NCBI RefSeq assembly: GCF_021390645.1
Contig: NZ_JAJEJT010000002.1
Span: forward strand, 1,488,001 to 1,552,000
Direction of reading: 5' to 3'
Origin: Paraburkholderia flagellata
GTDB taxonomy: Bacteria; Pseudomonadota; Gammaproteobacteria; Burkholderiales; Burkholderiaceae
DNA length: 64,000 nt
Shown here: one piece after another, positions 26,518 through 35,472 of the stretch
How positions within the stretch are numbered: position 1 is the first letter of the stretch
How the letters are laid out: every line of letters begins with the position of its first letter
Translations under genes and position numbers: made by a program
The notes under the pieces: model-generated
What the model was told of the DNA's origin: nothing
What the model saw: the letters and a program-made list of their open reading frames with translations, nothing else
Database searches by the model: none

Positions 26518-27819
26518 TCACGCTGCCACGGCCACCGCCGGCATGTTCACCACAGCCTGCGGCAAACGCACGCGCGCACGGACCGCGTTGCGCTCGTTGC
26601 GGCGCGTGGACGGCCAGTTCCACATCTGCACCTCATCGCGAATCTCCGCGCACACCTCCACGAGCCGCTCCAGTTCCTCCTCGCACAGCGCCGCGTTGAG
26701 CGAGAGCCGCACGAGCGAGCGGTTCTGCGCCGTGGCTGGAGCACAGAACACGGAACCAAAAATGCCGCGCGCTTCAAGCGCGTCGCGCAACACGATCGTC
26801 TGCGGCTCCGGCCCGGCTTCGAGCGCGATGATCTGCGTTTCGCTGCCGTTCAGGTTGTAGCCGAGTTCGGCAAGCCGCCCGCGTACGTAACGCGCGTTGG
26901 CCGCGACACGCGTGCGCCGCCAGTCTTCGCGCTCGATCACGTCAAGTGTCGCCGCGAGGCCCGCCGTTTCATGCGGCAGCAGCGTCGAGCTGAAAATAGC
27001 CGGCAGCGCCTCGCACTTGAAATACTCCTGGAAGCGCCGCGAACAACTGATGATGCCCGCGCGCCCGGCAAACGCCTTTGCGAGACTGGCCGTGCGGAAA
27101 TGCACGCGGTCGCCCAGCCCGAGTTCGGCCACCATGCCCGCGCCGTGCGGGCCGTGCGTGCCGAGCGAATGCGACTCGTCGACGACGAGCACGCAGTCGT
27201 GCTCGGCGCACACGTCGGCAATTGCCGTAAGCGGCGCCACGCTGCCGTTCGTGCTGTACACGGAATCGACGATCACGATCCCGGCCCCGTAGCGCTGAAT
27301 GCGCTGCTCAAGGTGATCGACATCGTTGTGGAAGAAACTGACCGCGCGCGCACCGGCGCTGCGTATGCCCTCCCACAACGACATATGCGCCATCATGTCG
27401 ACGTACACCGGCGTTTGCGCGTTGGCGATCGACTGGATCAGCCCGGTATTCGCGGCAAAGCCCGACTGGCACAACACACTCGCTTCGGCGCCCATGTATG
27501 ACGCGAAGCGGTCTTCGAGCGCGAGTTGCGGGCAGTCGTCGCCGTGCAGGAACACGCCCGACATCAGGAGCCCGTTGCCCTCCGACCGGATGCTCATGCA
27601 CATTGCATCGAGAATCTCGGGGTGGCGCGCAATCGAAAGGTAATCGTTACTCGAAAGGTGCAAGGCATCAGCATCGGCAACACGTCCCTTCATGATATGG
27701 CCCCCGGCCCAGCTTTCCTGCACGCGCTCGGTGTAGTACCGATCGACACGCGCTGCGAGGAATGCGGGCAATGCCGCGTCGTTGTTATGTGCGTTACGCC
27801 AGTTGCTGCCAACTTTCAT
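26518..27819 (-). CDS. jqsA: Alpha-hydroxyketone autoinducer synthase (CqsA/LqsA/JqsA family)
   Basis: 433-residue PLP enzyme of the alpha-oxoamine-synthase group. Family blocks are LSSNDYLSIARHPEIL, GVFLHGDDCPQLALE, QSGFAANTGLIQS, DESHSLGTHGPHGAG (Asp ~214 contacts the PLP ring) and TASLAKAFAGRAG with the Schiff-base Lys at ~248. CqsA enzymes join an acyl-CoA to an amino-acid-derived substrate to give the CAI-1/LAI-1 class of signals. The ATG at 27819 has AGGAG upstream. The adjacent CqsS-like kinase and LqsR-like regulator support a signal synthase over biotin synthesis (BioF). The product chain length cannot be read. Confidence 0.9.
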   Translation of the reverse strand: MKVGSNWRNAHNNDAALPAFLAARVDRYYTERVQESWAGGHIMKGRVADADALHLSSNDYLSIARHPEILDAMCMSIRSEGNGLLMSGVFLHGDDCPQLALEDRFASYMGAEASVLCQSGFAANTGLIQSIANAQTPVYVDMMAHMSLWEGIRSAGARAVSFFHNDVDHLEQRIQRYGAGIVIVDSVYSTNGSVAPLTAIADVCAEHDCVLVVDESHSLGTHGPHGAGMVAELGLGDRVHFRTASLAKAFAGRAGIISCSRRFQEYFKCEALPAIFSSTLLPHETAGLAATLDVIEREDWRRTRVAANARYVRGRLAELGYNLNGSETQIIALEAGPEPQTIVLRDALEARGIFGSVFCAPATAQNRSLVRLSLNAALCEEELERLVEVCAEIRDEVQMWNWPSTRRNERNAVRARVRLPQAVVNMPAVAVAA

Positions 27820-28429
27820 CTCAGGCTCCTTGTGGTTAAGGCCGCCCCCGGACGCGACTTGTCTGGTCAGGATGGATGCCGGGAGGCAGGCCCGTAATGT
27901 GCCCGCAGCGAAACGACACGCGCGATGAGACATGACGTGCGCGTTCCGGCAGCGGACTTTTGAATGTGGGTGATGCAAAGACTGGCGAGCGCGTGAGTCG
28001 CGGCGCGCGGCGGGGAGCGGAGATGCGGCCCAGGCCGGCGGCGCCAGAGCGCGCTTGAATGCGGAGCGAATTCGAAAACCAATGCGGGCGCAGGGCGCCG
28101 GGAGCTGGCGCCTTCATATCCGCACGAATCCCGCATCGCGTGATCGCCACAGGTTACAAGGGAAGAAACGCCCGCCCGAAAATTTTTTGAGGCGCGCCAC
28201 GCAGGCCACCTGGACCATGCACGTCATGCAGCGAAAGCGCCTTCACGCTGCACGCAACGTCAGTCGCGCCATTGATAATTATCGTTTAAAAACAGCGCTG
28301 TTAAGACCTTCGCGGCGTGCAACTATGCGTATCGCATGGAGTTTCGACAAGGAATGTCCGTCGCACCGCGAAAGGGCGCGACCGTTGATTCACAACGCAT
28401 AGATCGCGCGAAAGGGACCGGCAGAATCG
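27820..28429. other. 610-base intergenic region upstream of jqsA
   Basis: No convincing gene. It lies between jqsA and the 3' end of a diguanylate-cyclase gene, all on the minus strand, so it holds the jqsA leader and promoter. Two perfect palindromes stand close together: GATAATTATC (28274-28283) and AACAGCGCTGTT (28291-28302), in a locally AT-richer stretch about 460 bases from the jqsA start. This is unusually long for a leader in this window. Confidence 0.5.
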
Positions 28430-29608
28430 TCAGATGGCCACGACGCGGTCGCGCCCACGTGACTTGGCGACATAGAGCGCGGCGTCGGCGCGCGCCATCA
28501 ATGTGGCGAGCGAGTCTTGCGCCTGTGCTTCATCCACGCCCGCACTGAATGTGAGGCCGTCGTGCGCCTCCTGCCCGGATTCACGCGCGTGAGCGTCGGC
28601 GCTGCGTCGCACGGCGAGGGTCAACACGCGCAATTCATCGAGACGCCTCACGGCGTCGTCGCGGGTCATGCTGACGAAGAGCAACGCGAATTCTTCGCCG
28701 CCGAGGCGCCCGAACACGTCCTCTACACGCACACCACTCTTCACGACGCGGCAGAACTGCGCGAGCACGCGGTCACCTGTGGCGTGTCCGTAACGGTCGT
28801 TGATCGACTTGAAGTGATCGATATCGACAATCGCGAACGTGACCTGCTGTCCCTTCTCGCGCGCGGCTTCGAGCGACGCGCTCGCCTGGGCCAGAAAGGC
28901 GCGGCGTGTGAGCGCGCCGGTCAGCTCGTCCTGATTCGCGAGGCGTTCGAGCCGCTCGGCCATGCGATCGTGCGCGAGCAGGACCATGCCGATCGAAAGC
29001 GCAGGCAACACGAGAATGCCGAGTGCAAGCCATGCCACGTTGAGCGGCGTGAAGTCGAGCAGCCCGTACTGCTTCACGATGCCGCTGCCGTACATCGCCC
29101 CGCGCAAGGCGTGCGCGAACGCGCCCAGCCAGGCCGCCAGCGTCACGAACCGGTAGCTGTAGACGGGGCGCGCGGGCGGCCGGCAACGCAATGCGAGCCA
29201 GCCGATCGACGTGTAGATGGCCGCATGAAACGCGGAGACGACGGCCACGCGCGCGCCGAGACTGGGCGTCACCCAATACCACCACGCAATACCCGTTGCG
29301 AGCGCAACGGTTCCCGCGTAGGCGAGCGGCACATGCGGCTTGAGCCCGAAGAACTGGCGGCAGCCCTCGAGCATGCGCACCACGGCTAGCGCCAACAACG
29401 TATTCGAAACGAAGACGGTAAGGATGGGAAAGCCAAGCCGTTGCAGACCCGCGAGCAGGAGCGCGACGCTCGCCATCAAATAGGCGCCGATCCACCGCCC
29501 GACACCGGGAATACCCGCAGGCCGCAGTGAGCCGAGAATGGCCAGGCTCATGATGCTCGAAAGCACCGTGACAAGAAGAATATTGACCGGATCTAGCATG
29601 TACGGCAT
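28430..29608 (-). CDS. Membrane-bound diguanylate cyclase (GGDEF)
   Basis: 392 residues: about six N-terminal membrane helices (~1-210) followed by a GGDEF domain with GRLGGEEFALL. The GGEEF active-site variant is catalytically competent in many cyclases. The upstream DxLT-like segment NQDELTGALTRRAFL and DIDHFKSINDRYGH are intact, so c-di-GMP synthesis from GTP is likely. I see no RxxD inhibitory site in the expected place. It sits directly upstream of jqsA on the same strand but 610 bases away, so it is probably not in that transcript. Confidence 0.9.
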   Translation of the reverse strand: MPYMLDPVNILLVTVLSSIMSLAILGSLRPAGIPGVGRWIGAYLMASVALLLAGLQRLGFPILTVFVSNTLLALAVVRMLEGCRQFFGLKPHVPLAYAGTVALATGIAWWYWVTPSLGARVAVVSAFHAAIYTSIGWLALRCRPPARPVYSYRFVTLAAWLGAFAHALRGAMYGSGIVKQYGLLDFTPLNVAWLALGILVLPALSIGMVLLAHDRMAERLERLANQDELTGALTRRAFLAQASASLEAAREKGQQVTFAIVDIDHFKSINDRYGHATGDRVLAQFCRVVKSGVRVEDVFGRLGGEEFALLFVSMTRDDAVRRLDELRVLTLAVRRSADAHARESGQEAHDGLTFSAGVDEAQAQDSLATLMARADAALYVAKSRGRDRVVAI

Positions 29609-29873
29609 GGTCTGAAGATATGTCTGAGTTTACGGCATCATTATGAAAAACATTCGCTTTGGCCCCGTGTAGAGGGTTTATTCAGGAACGGATAGCTGGC
29701 TGTGATTCGCCTCGATGAGAAAAAACCACGAATCCTGCGGATTCTCTTTGGACTCCAAACCTTAGTCTTCATGCAGAAGGCTGGAAAAGCCGCCGCATCA
29801 TCCCGACGCTTGACGAACGCCCCGAAGCACCGCGACCATACCTGAGACGCCACGACGTCACAGGAGCCATGTC

Positions 29874-30176
29874 ATGACCCAACACGCGTTGTACGTCGAG
29901 CTGCATGCGCAGCCCGGCAAGGAAGAGGAACTGGCGGCATTTCTCGCGAGTGCGAAACCGCTGGTCGACGCCGAACCCGCCACGCCCGCCTGGTTCGGCG
30001 TGCGATTCGACAAAGCGACGTTTGCAATCTTCGACGCATTCGACAATGAAGCCGGCCGCGAAGCGCATCTGAACGGCCAGGTAGCGGCGGCTTTGATGGC
30101 GCGTGCGGGCGATCTGCTGGCCGCAGCGCCGCAAATTCGCCGCGCCGACGTGCTTGCGGACAAACTTCCCGCCTGA
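29874..30176 (+). CDS. Putative quinol monooxygenase (ABM domain)
   Basis: 100-residue single-domain protein of the antibiotic-biosynthesis-monooxygenase fold (dimeric alpha/beta barrel). ALYVELHAQPGKEEELAAFL is the typical first strand and helix, and WFGVRFDKATFAIFDAFDNEAGREAHL the middle. These small proteins include quinol oxidases and many of unknown role. AGGAG lies 8 bases upstream. The next gene follows after 146 bases. Confidence 0.8.
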   Translation: MTQHALYVELHAQPGKEEELAAFLASAKPLVDAEPATPAWFGVRFDKATFAIFDAFDNEAGREAHLNGQVAAALMARAGDLLAAAPQIRRADVLADKLPA

Positions 30177-30322
30177 ACGACTGCTTGAGCGCCCGCCAGA
30201 TCGTCTGCCGTGGCCTGCGCGTGTCCACGCCGTTTCCACGTCCGTAAAATGGGCGCGCGCAGGTAAAAAGGTGCCAGGAATGGCATCTGCGGGAAGCATC
30301 GTGATCTTCGAAGGAGAAGCCG

Positions 30323-30625
30323 ATGAAGCCTGCTCCCGCTTGCGCGGCAACACGAGCCGACACCCCCGGCGAGGCGCGCTCGAACGCCGAGGCGCTGACC
30401 GGGCGCGTGCTGCACGCCCTCGAATGCGTCACCTGGCCTGCCCACCCTGCCACGCTGATCGAAAGCGCCGAGCGCAGCGGTGCGCCGCGCGACGTGATCG
30501 AAGCCCTTCGCCAGTTGCCCGACGAGGCGTTCGGCAGCTTTTCCGAGGTCTCGGCCTCCATCGTCGCGGCGCAACTGCGCGCGCGTGAATCCCCCACCCA
30601 CCGGGGCGCAGCGCCACAAGGATGA
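30323..30625 (+). CDS. DUF2795 domain protein
   Basis: 100 residues. The central stretch LECVTWPAHPATLIESAERSGAPRDVIEALRQLPDEAFGS matches DUF2795, a small helical domain common in actinobacteria and Burkholderia, whose function is not established. GGAG precedes the ATG. The stop overlaps a possible upstream start of the following receiver gene. Confidence 0.78.
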   Translation: MKPAPACAATRADTPGEARSNAEALTGRVLHALECVTWPAHPATLIESAERSGAPRDVIEALRQLPDEAFGSFSEVSASIVAAQLRARESPTHRGAAPQG

Positions 30626-30780
30626 CGAACGAAGCCGAACAAAATCCCGCCCGCCCGGCACGGGAACGGAAATTGCGCGCTACGGGACGGCCGCCGGATG
30701 CTTTCGGCCCGCCGCGACGCGATCGCGAAGAACAAAGGCACAGCCGCCACGCTCGGCCGGGCCGCTCACGCAAGAAACGT

Positions 30781-31131
30781 ATGACTACCGTATTACTAGT
30801 CGACGACGACACCAACGCACTCGATGCGCTGAAGGAACTGGTCGGGCAGGAAGGCTATCGGGTGCGCACCGCCGCAGACGGCTCGGATGCGCTGCAAAGC
30901 GCGCTCGACGACCCTCCCGATGTCGTGATCTCCGACTGCATGATGCCGCGCATGGACGGTCTCTCCCTCATGCGCGAAATGAGGCGCAGCAGCAAGCTCG
31001 CGCGCGTACCGCTCGTGCTCGTTTCCGCGCTCGTCACCCTGCCCCCGGACGCCGACGTCGCGGGCTTTCTGCGCAAGCCCTTCGCCGTTGCGCAACTCCT
31101 CGACATCCTCCACCGGGTCGCCACGCCCTGA
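30781..31131 (+). CDS. Single-domain response regulator (CheY-like)
   Basis: 116-residue stand-alone receiver with the acidic pair in VDDDTN, the phospho-acceptor Asp in VVISDCMMPRMDG, Ser in LVSAL and Lys in FLRKPF. No output domain. The start is uncertain: the same frame runs up to an ATG at 30622 that overlaps the DUF2795 stop (ATGA), which would add 53 very basic, disordered-looking residues. The conserved domain begins at 30781, where no good ribosome site is visible, so the longer form is a real possibility. No kinase is adjacent. Confidence 0.8.
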   Translation: MTTVLLVDDDTNALDALKELVGQEGYRVRTAADGSDALQSALDDPPDVVISDCMMPRMDGLSLMREMRRSSKLARVPLVLVSALVTLPPDADVAGFLRKPFAVAQLLDILHRVATP

Positions 31132-31322
31132 CACGCTTGCGCCTCGTGCACCGCGTGAACGATTTACATCATCGTTGTAGCGACTTACGCAGCGCAGCGG
31201 CGCGTAAGTCGCCCACTCGCTCGGCCTTCCTTGATTCGGCTTCCTGATCGATGCCTGCACTGACGCGCCGCGGCATGACCGATGCGGTGGAATCAGCGTG
31301 GCCGGTCCATTTCGGGCGGCCC

Positions 31323-31368
31323 GGGGATCGAACCCTCAAGCCGCATCGCTTCGTAATGCGATGCGCAT
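31323..31368 (-). other. Degenerate tRNA-like sequence
   Basis: Read on the minus strand, the segment contains a T-loop-like GGGTTCGATCCCC (31323-31335) preceded by a hairpin with 7-base perfect arms GCATCGC/GCGATGC and an 8-base loop ATTACGAA (31343-31364). Order and spacing resemble an anticodon arm plus T arm. The anticodon loop is one base too long, the T stem pairs poorly, and there is no D arm or CCA end. At best a decayed tRNA copy. Confidence 0.25.
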
Positions 31369-31385
31369 ATCCAACGGAGGTCGAA

Positions 31386-31592
31386 ATGAGCGAATACGCA
31401 GGCCGCTCGCACGACGAGCGCGTAGCGCAACGCAAGCGCCAGAAAAAGGGCGCCACCCAGCCGCCGGGCGGCGATATGGCCGTGCCCGGCACCGAGCCGG
31501 ACGCCACCCACAGCAGCGGCGAACTTTCGGAGCAAGGCAAGGAAGTGTGGCGCAAAGGCGCGGGCATGGACGGCGGCGGCAAGAGCGACTGA
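31386..31592 (+). CDS. Small hydrophilic protein, unknown function
   Basis: 68 residues, highly charged at the N-terminus (SHDERVAQRKRQKKG) and glycine/serine-rich at the C-terminus, with no hydrophobic core. GGAGG lies 7 bases before the ATG at 31386, which supports expression. Composition resembles small disordered stress-associated proteins. No family assigned. Confidence 0.6.
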   Translation: MSEYAGRSHDERVAQRKRQKKGATQPPGGDMAVPGTEPDATHSSGELSEQGKEVWRKGAGMDGGGKSD

Positions 31593-31727
31593 ATCCCGCT
31601 TCAAGCCACCACGGCCGCCTGGGCACATCGTTGCGCCCTCACCTTATGCAACGTTCTGGATAACCGGCGCGCGCCGCGCACGGGAGACGCCCGGCGTGCG
31701 TGTTTCATCATGAACAAGGAGAACATC

Positions 31728-32237
31728 ATGGCCTATTCGCAAACCCCAGTCGGTTCAGCGCCACGCAGCGGCGACGGCGCACGCATTGTCCGCCGCGACC
31801 GCTCGGCAACACCTGGCCCCGGCCCCGACGTGATGGCGGCCAGTACGCTGGACAGCGACCGCGTGCTGAGCTCGGACGGCGACGAAGTCGGCAAGGTCAA
31901 GGAGATCATGCTCGACGTGGAAAGTGGCCGCATTGCCTACATGGTGATATCGAGCGGGGGCTTTCTCGGCATCGGCGACAAGCTGCTCGCAGTGCCATGG
32001 AATGCCCTCACGCTCGACGCGGCACGTAAATGCTTCGTGATCGCACTCAACTCCGAACGCGTGAAGAACGCACCGGGCTTCGACAAAGGCGAGTGGCCCT
32101 CGATGGCCGATCGCACCTGGGCCAGCTCCGTGCACCAGTACTACGGCCGCGAGCCGTACTGGGGCGAAGACGCTGCGAGCCTGCCGCTTGACGAGCCGGG
32201 ACGCGAGCCGCCGGAAGCCGGCGGCGTGAAGCTCTGA
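31728..32237 (+). CDS. PRC-barrel domain protein
   Basis: 169 residues. The PRC barrel spans about residues 40-105: VLSSDGDEVGKVKEIMLDVESGRIAYMVIS, then GGFLGIGDKLLAVPWNALTLD. PRC-barrel proteins of this soluble, stress-associated type are common in Burkholderia; the domain is a protein-protein or RNA/photocentre-binding fold depending on context. The start at 31728 follows AAGGAGAACATC; an ATG at 31710 lies upstream of that ribosome site. Confidence 0.83.
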   Translation: MAYSQTPVGSAPRSGDGARIVRRDRSATPGPGPDVMAASTLDSDRVLSSDGDEVGKVKEIMLDVESGRIAYMVISSGGFLGIGDKLLAVPWNALTLDAARKCFVIALNSERVKNAPGFDKGEWPSMADRTWASSVHQYYGREPYWGEDAASLPLDEPGREPPEAGGVKL

Positions 32238-32337
32238 CGCGCGCACGCGCACACACAAGTGTTCATCGAGCGCCCGCGGCGGCGCCAACGTGTCATGCTA
32301 ATGGTCGCGAGTACAACGACAACAACGCGAACACACC

Positions 32338-34470
32338 ATGACTTCGATGGACCGCCGTGATTTCCTTCGCGCCGCCGCCGCCGGCGCGACGCTCAGCCTG
32401 GCTTCGCCCGCCATCCAGCGGGCGCTGGCCATTCCCGCAAACAACGCAACCGGTACGATCGAAGACGTGCAGCATATCGTCGTCTTCATGCAGGAGAACC
32501 GCGCGTTCGACCACTATTTCGGCACGCTGCCCGGTGTGCGTGGCTTCTCGGACCGCATCACGATTCCCCTGGCCGCCGGCGCCAATGTCTGGCAGCAGAG
32601 CGACGGCTCGCGCACGCTGCTGCCGTTCTACCTGGACAGCCGCAAGGGCAACGCGTTGCTCGCAGGCGGCGCACACAACTGGGCCGACGCCCAGGAGGCC
32701 TGGGACCATGGCCGCATGACGCACTGGCCCAAGTTCAAGAGCGAAGCCTCGATGGGCTACTTTCAGGCCTCCGACCTGCCGTTTCATTTCGCGCTCGCCA
32801 ACGCCTTCACGATCTGCGACGCCTACTATTGCTCGCTGCACGGCGGCACCAACGCGAACCGGCTCTTTCTGTTCACCGGCACCAATGGCCCCACGGCCTC
32901 GCCTTATGCCGTGATCGACAACAATGGCTGGGACAACATCGGCGCGCCGGTCACGGGCCTGAAATGGACCACGTATCCGGAACGCTTGCAGGCCGCAGGT
33001 GTGACGTGGAAGGTGTATGAGAATCAGCCCGACAACTACACGGACAATCCACTCGCCGGGTTCGCGAGCTATCGCAAAGTCCTCGAGGAAATCGACGGCT
33101 CGCCCAACTTGCCTTGGACCCAGGCGATCGAGGCGCGCGAGCCCCTGTATAAGGGTATTGGCAATACGATGCCCGATGGCGGCTTCCTGCAGGCGCTCAA
33201 TGACGATATCGCGGCGAACCAGTTGCCTCAGGTGAGCTGGATCATCGCACCGCCGGCCTATTCCGAACACCCCGCCGTTTCGACGCCAGGCCAGGGCGCC
33301 TACTACCTCCAGAAGCTGATCGAAGCGCTCACGCGCAACCCGGACATCTGGAGCAAGACCGTGCTCTTCGTGAACTACGACGAGAACGATTGCTTCTTCG
33401 ATCACATGCCGCCGCCCTGCCCGCCCTCGCCCATCAAGGACGGTCAGTACGCGGGCAAGTCCACCGCCAGTACGCGCCACGAATACTTCACCATGCCGAA
33501 CCCTCCCGGCGATGGCAAGCCGGTCACGCCAAACGGCTTGCCGTTCGGGCCCGGGCCGCGCGTGCCGATGATCGTCGTCTCGCCGTGGAGCACGGGCGGA
33601 TATGTGAACTCCGAAGTCTTCGATCACACGTCGGTGCTGCGCTTCATCGAAACGCGCTTCGGTGTGCGCGAACCGAACATCAGCCCGTGGCGGCGTGCCG
33701 TATTCGGCGATCTCACCTCGGCGTTCAACTTCAGCACACCGAACGAAAAACCGGTGCAGACGTTTTCCGCGCCGACGAAAGCCGACGCCGACGCGTTGAA
33801 CAAGCAACAGAACGCCCTCAAGCCCGTGCCAGTGCCACAGCCCGACATGCAGACCATGCCGCAGCAGGCGCGCAAGGCGCGACCCTCGCGCGCACTGCCG
33901 TACCGCCTCAACGTGGATGCGAGCGTCGACGGGCGTCATCACAAGGTTCAACTGGAGTTCGGCAACGAAGGAAAGGCCGGTGCCGTCTTTCACGTGTACG
34001 ACCAGCTTCACCTCGACAGGCCGCCGCGCCGCTACACCGTCGAGGCAGGCAAGACACTGCACGACACGTGGACACCCACGGCCTCCGACGACGGCGCATA
34101 CCGCCTGTGGGTACTTGGGCCGAACGGCTTTCATCGCGCATTCGAGGGCAACGTGCGCGCGACAGCGCACGGACCGAATCCTGAAGTGCGCGTGCGCTAT
34201 GACGCCGCGGGCAATGCGCTCGAGCTTGGTATCGCGAATCGCGCAAGCGCGGCTTCGAACGTGACCCTGGCGGCCAACGCCTACCGCAGCGACGGGCCGT
34301 GGACCTACGCATTGCGCGCCGGCGAACAGGTTCAGTCGAACTGGGCGCTCGCCGATTCGGGCGGCTGGTACGACTTCACGATGAGCGCGGAGAACGGTGT
34401 GATACGGCGCTTCGCGGGCCGTGTGGAAACCGGCAGGGACAGCGTGAGCGACCCGGCGATGGGGGTGTGA
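32338..34470 (+). CDS. plcN: Phosphocholine-specific phospholipase C, Tat-exported
   Basis: 710-residue acid-phosphatase-superfamily phospholipase C. The N-terminus has a twin-arginine signal (DRRDFLRAAAAG) and a hydrophobic stretch ending ALA, so it is exported folded. The catalytic domain begins HIVVFMQENRAFDHYFGTLPGVRGFSD, the metal/nucleophile block of this family, with FVNYDENDCFFDHMPPP and VPMIVVSPWSTGGYVNSEVFDHTSV downstream. Two repeated C-terminal domains (~495-700) match the family architecture. It hydrolyses phosphatidylcholine or sphingomyelin. Length matches PlcN/PlcH (~690-730); which subtype it is remains open. Confidence 0.93.
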   Translation: MTSMDRRDFLRAAAAGATLSLASPAIQRALAIPANNATGTIEDVQHIVVFMQENRAFDHYFGTLPGVRGFSDRITIPLAAGANVWQQSDGSRTLLPFYLDSRKGNALLAGGAHNWADAQEAWDHGRMTHWPKFKSEASMGYFQASDLPFHFALANAFTICDAYYCSLHGGTNANRLFLFTGTNGPTASPYAVIDNNGWDNIGAPVTGLKWTTYPERLQAAGVTWKVYENQPDNYTDNPLAGFASYRKVLEEIDGSPNLPWTQAIEAREPLYKGIGNTMPDGGFLQALNDDIAANQLPQVSWIIAPPAYSEHPAVSTPGQGAYYLQKLIEALTRNPDIWSKTVLFVNYDENDCFFDHMPPPCPPSPIKDGQYAGKSTASTRHEYFTMPNPPGDGKPVTPNGLPFGPGPRVPMIVVSPWSTGGYVNSEVFDHTSVLRFIETRFGVREPNISPWRRAVFGDLTSAFNFSTPNEKPVQTFSAPTKADADALNKQQNALKPVPVPQPDMQTMPQQARKARPSRALPYRLNVDASVDGRHHKVQLEFGNEGKAGAVFHVYDQLHLDRPPRRYTVEAGKTLHDTWTPTASDDGAYRLWVLGPNGFHRAFEGNVRATAHGPNPEVRVRYDAAGNALELGIANRASAASNVTLAANAYRSDGPWTYALRAGEQVQSNWALADSGGWYDFTMSAENGVIRRFAGRVETGRDSVSDPAMGV

Positions 34471-34615
34471 GGCGACTGAAGCGCCCGGGAAAACGTTCAG
34501 CGCCGCTGCGCAGTACACTGCCCGTTCCCTTCACGATGGCCGCGCCCAGCGTTGCGCCTCCGAACGTTCAACGCGCGTTCACAAGCGTGGCCTGCCTCCC
34601 CCTCAAGGAGCCCGC

Positions 34616-35410
34616 ATGAAAATCGATCTGACTGGAAAACTCGCGCTCGTCACCGGCTCGGCTGCCGGCATCGGTCTTGCCGCGGCGAAAGGCCTCGCGC
34701 TCGCGGGCGCCGACGTGATCGTCAGCAGCCGTCACACCGAAAGCGTGCGCGAAGCGGAGGCTGCGCTGCGCACTGCGGCGCCCGGCGCGCGGGTGCAAGG
34801 CTTCGTCGGCGATCTTTCCAACGCTGGGGGATGCGATGCGCTCGTGAAGGCGCATCCGCAGGTGGACATCCTGGTGAACAATCTCGGCGTGTTTCAGCAG
34901 CAGGACTTCTTCGAAATTCCCGATGCCGAATGGCTGCGTTTCTTCGAAACGAATGTGATGTCGGGCGTACGGCTCTCGCGCGCTTATGCGAATGCGATGG
35001 TCAAGCGTGGCTGGGGGCGCATCGTGTTCATCTCATCGGAATCGGGGTTGAACATTCCCGCCGACATGATCCACTACGGCATGACGAAAACCGCGCAACT
35101 CGCGCTCGCACGCGGCCTCGCCAAGCGCCTCGCGGGAACGGGCGTCACGGTCAATTCGGTGCTGCCGGGCCCGACGCTTTCAGAAGGCGTGGCGCAGATG
35201 CTCAAGGACGAAGTGGCCGCTTCGGGCAAGACAGTCGAGGAAGTCGCCGCGCAGTTCGTGCAGACGCATCGGGCCTCTTCCATCATCCGCCGCGCGGCAA
35301 GCGTGGAGGAAGTAGCGAACATGATCGTCTACGCGTGTTCGAAAGAGGCATCGGCCACGACGGGCGCGGCATTGCGCGTGGATGGCGGCGTGGTGGACAC
35401 CATCGCGTGA
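34616..35410 (+). CDS. SDR family oxidoreductase
   Basis: 264 residues: VTGSAAGIGLAAAKGL cofactor loop, VNNLGVFQQQDFFEI and the catalytic S...YxxxK as HYGMTK, ending in the GAALRVDGGVVDTIA tail. The long segment between ~190 and 225 (KDEVAASGKTVEEVAAQF) is typical of the 3-oxoacyl-ACP-reductase-like group seen across Burkholderia. AAGGAG lies 6 bases upstream. Substrate unknown. A strong hairpin follows at 35473-35502. Confidence 0.88.
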   Translation: MKIDLTGKLALVTGSAAGIGLAAAKGLALAGADVIVSSRHTESVREAEAALRTAAPGARVQGFVGDLSNAGGCDALVKAHPQVDILVNNLGVFQQQDFFEIPDAEWLRFFETNVMSGVRLSRAYANAMVKRGWGRIVFISSESGLNIPADMIHYGMTKTAQLALARGLAKRLAGTGVTVNSVLPGPTLSEGVAQMLKDEVAASGKTVEEVAAQFVQTHRASSIIRRAASVEEVANMIVYACSKEASATTGAALRVDGGVVDTIA

Positions 35411-35472
35411 CGCCCTCAGCCGGGGATTTGATTCGTTATACGAAATAGCGAGAAACAGCGCGTCGACCACAA

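Noticed and set aside
28274..28283. GATAATTATC as a Fur box
   Set aside because: Only one 10-base palindrome with a partial resemblance to the 19-base Fur consensus, and no iron-related gene nearby.
27867..28402. Frames of 89-115 codons upstream of jqsA
   Set aside because: Overlapping frames on both strands with biased composition and no ribosome site; treated as non-coding leader.
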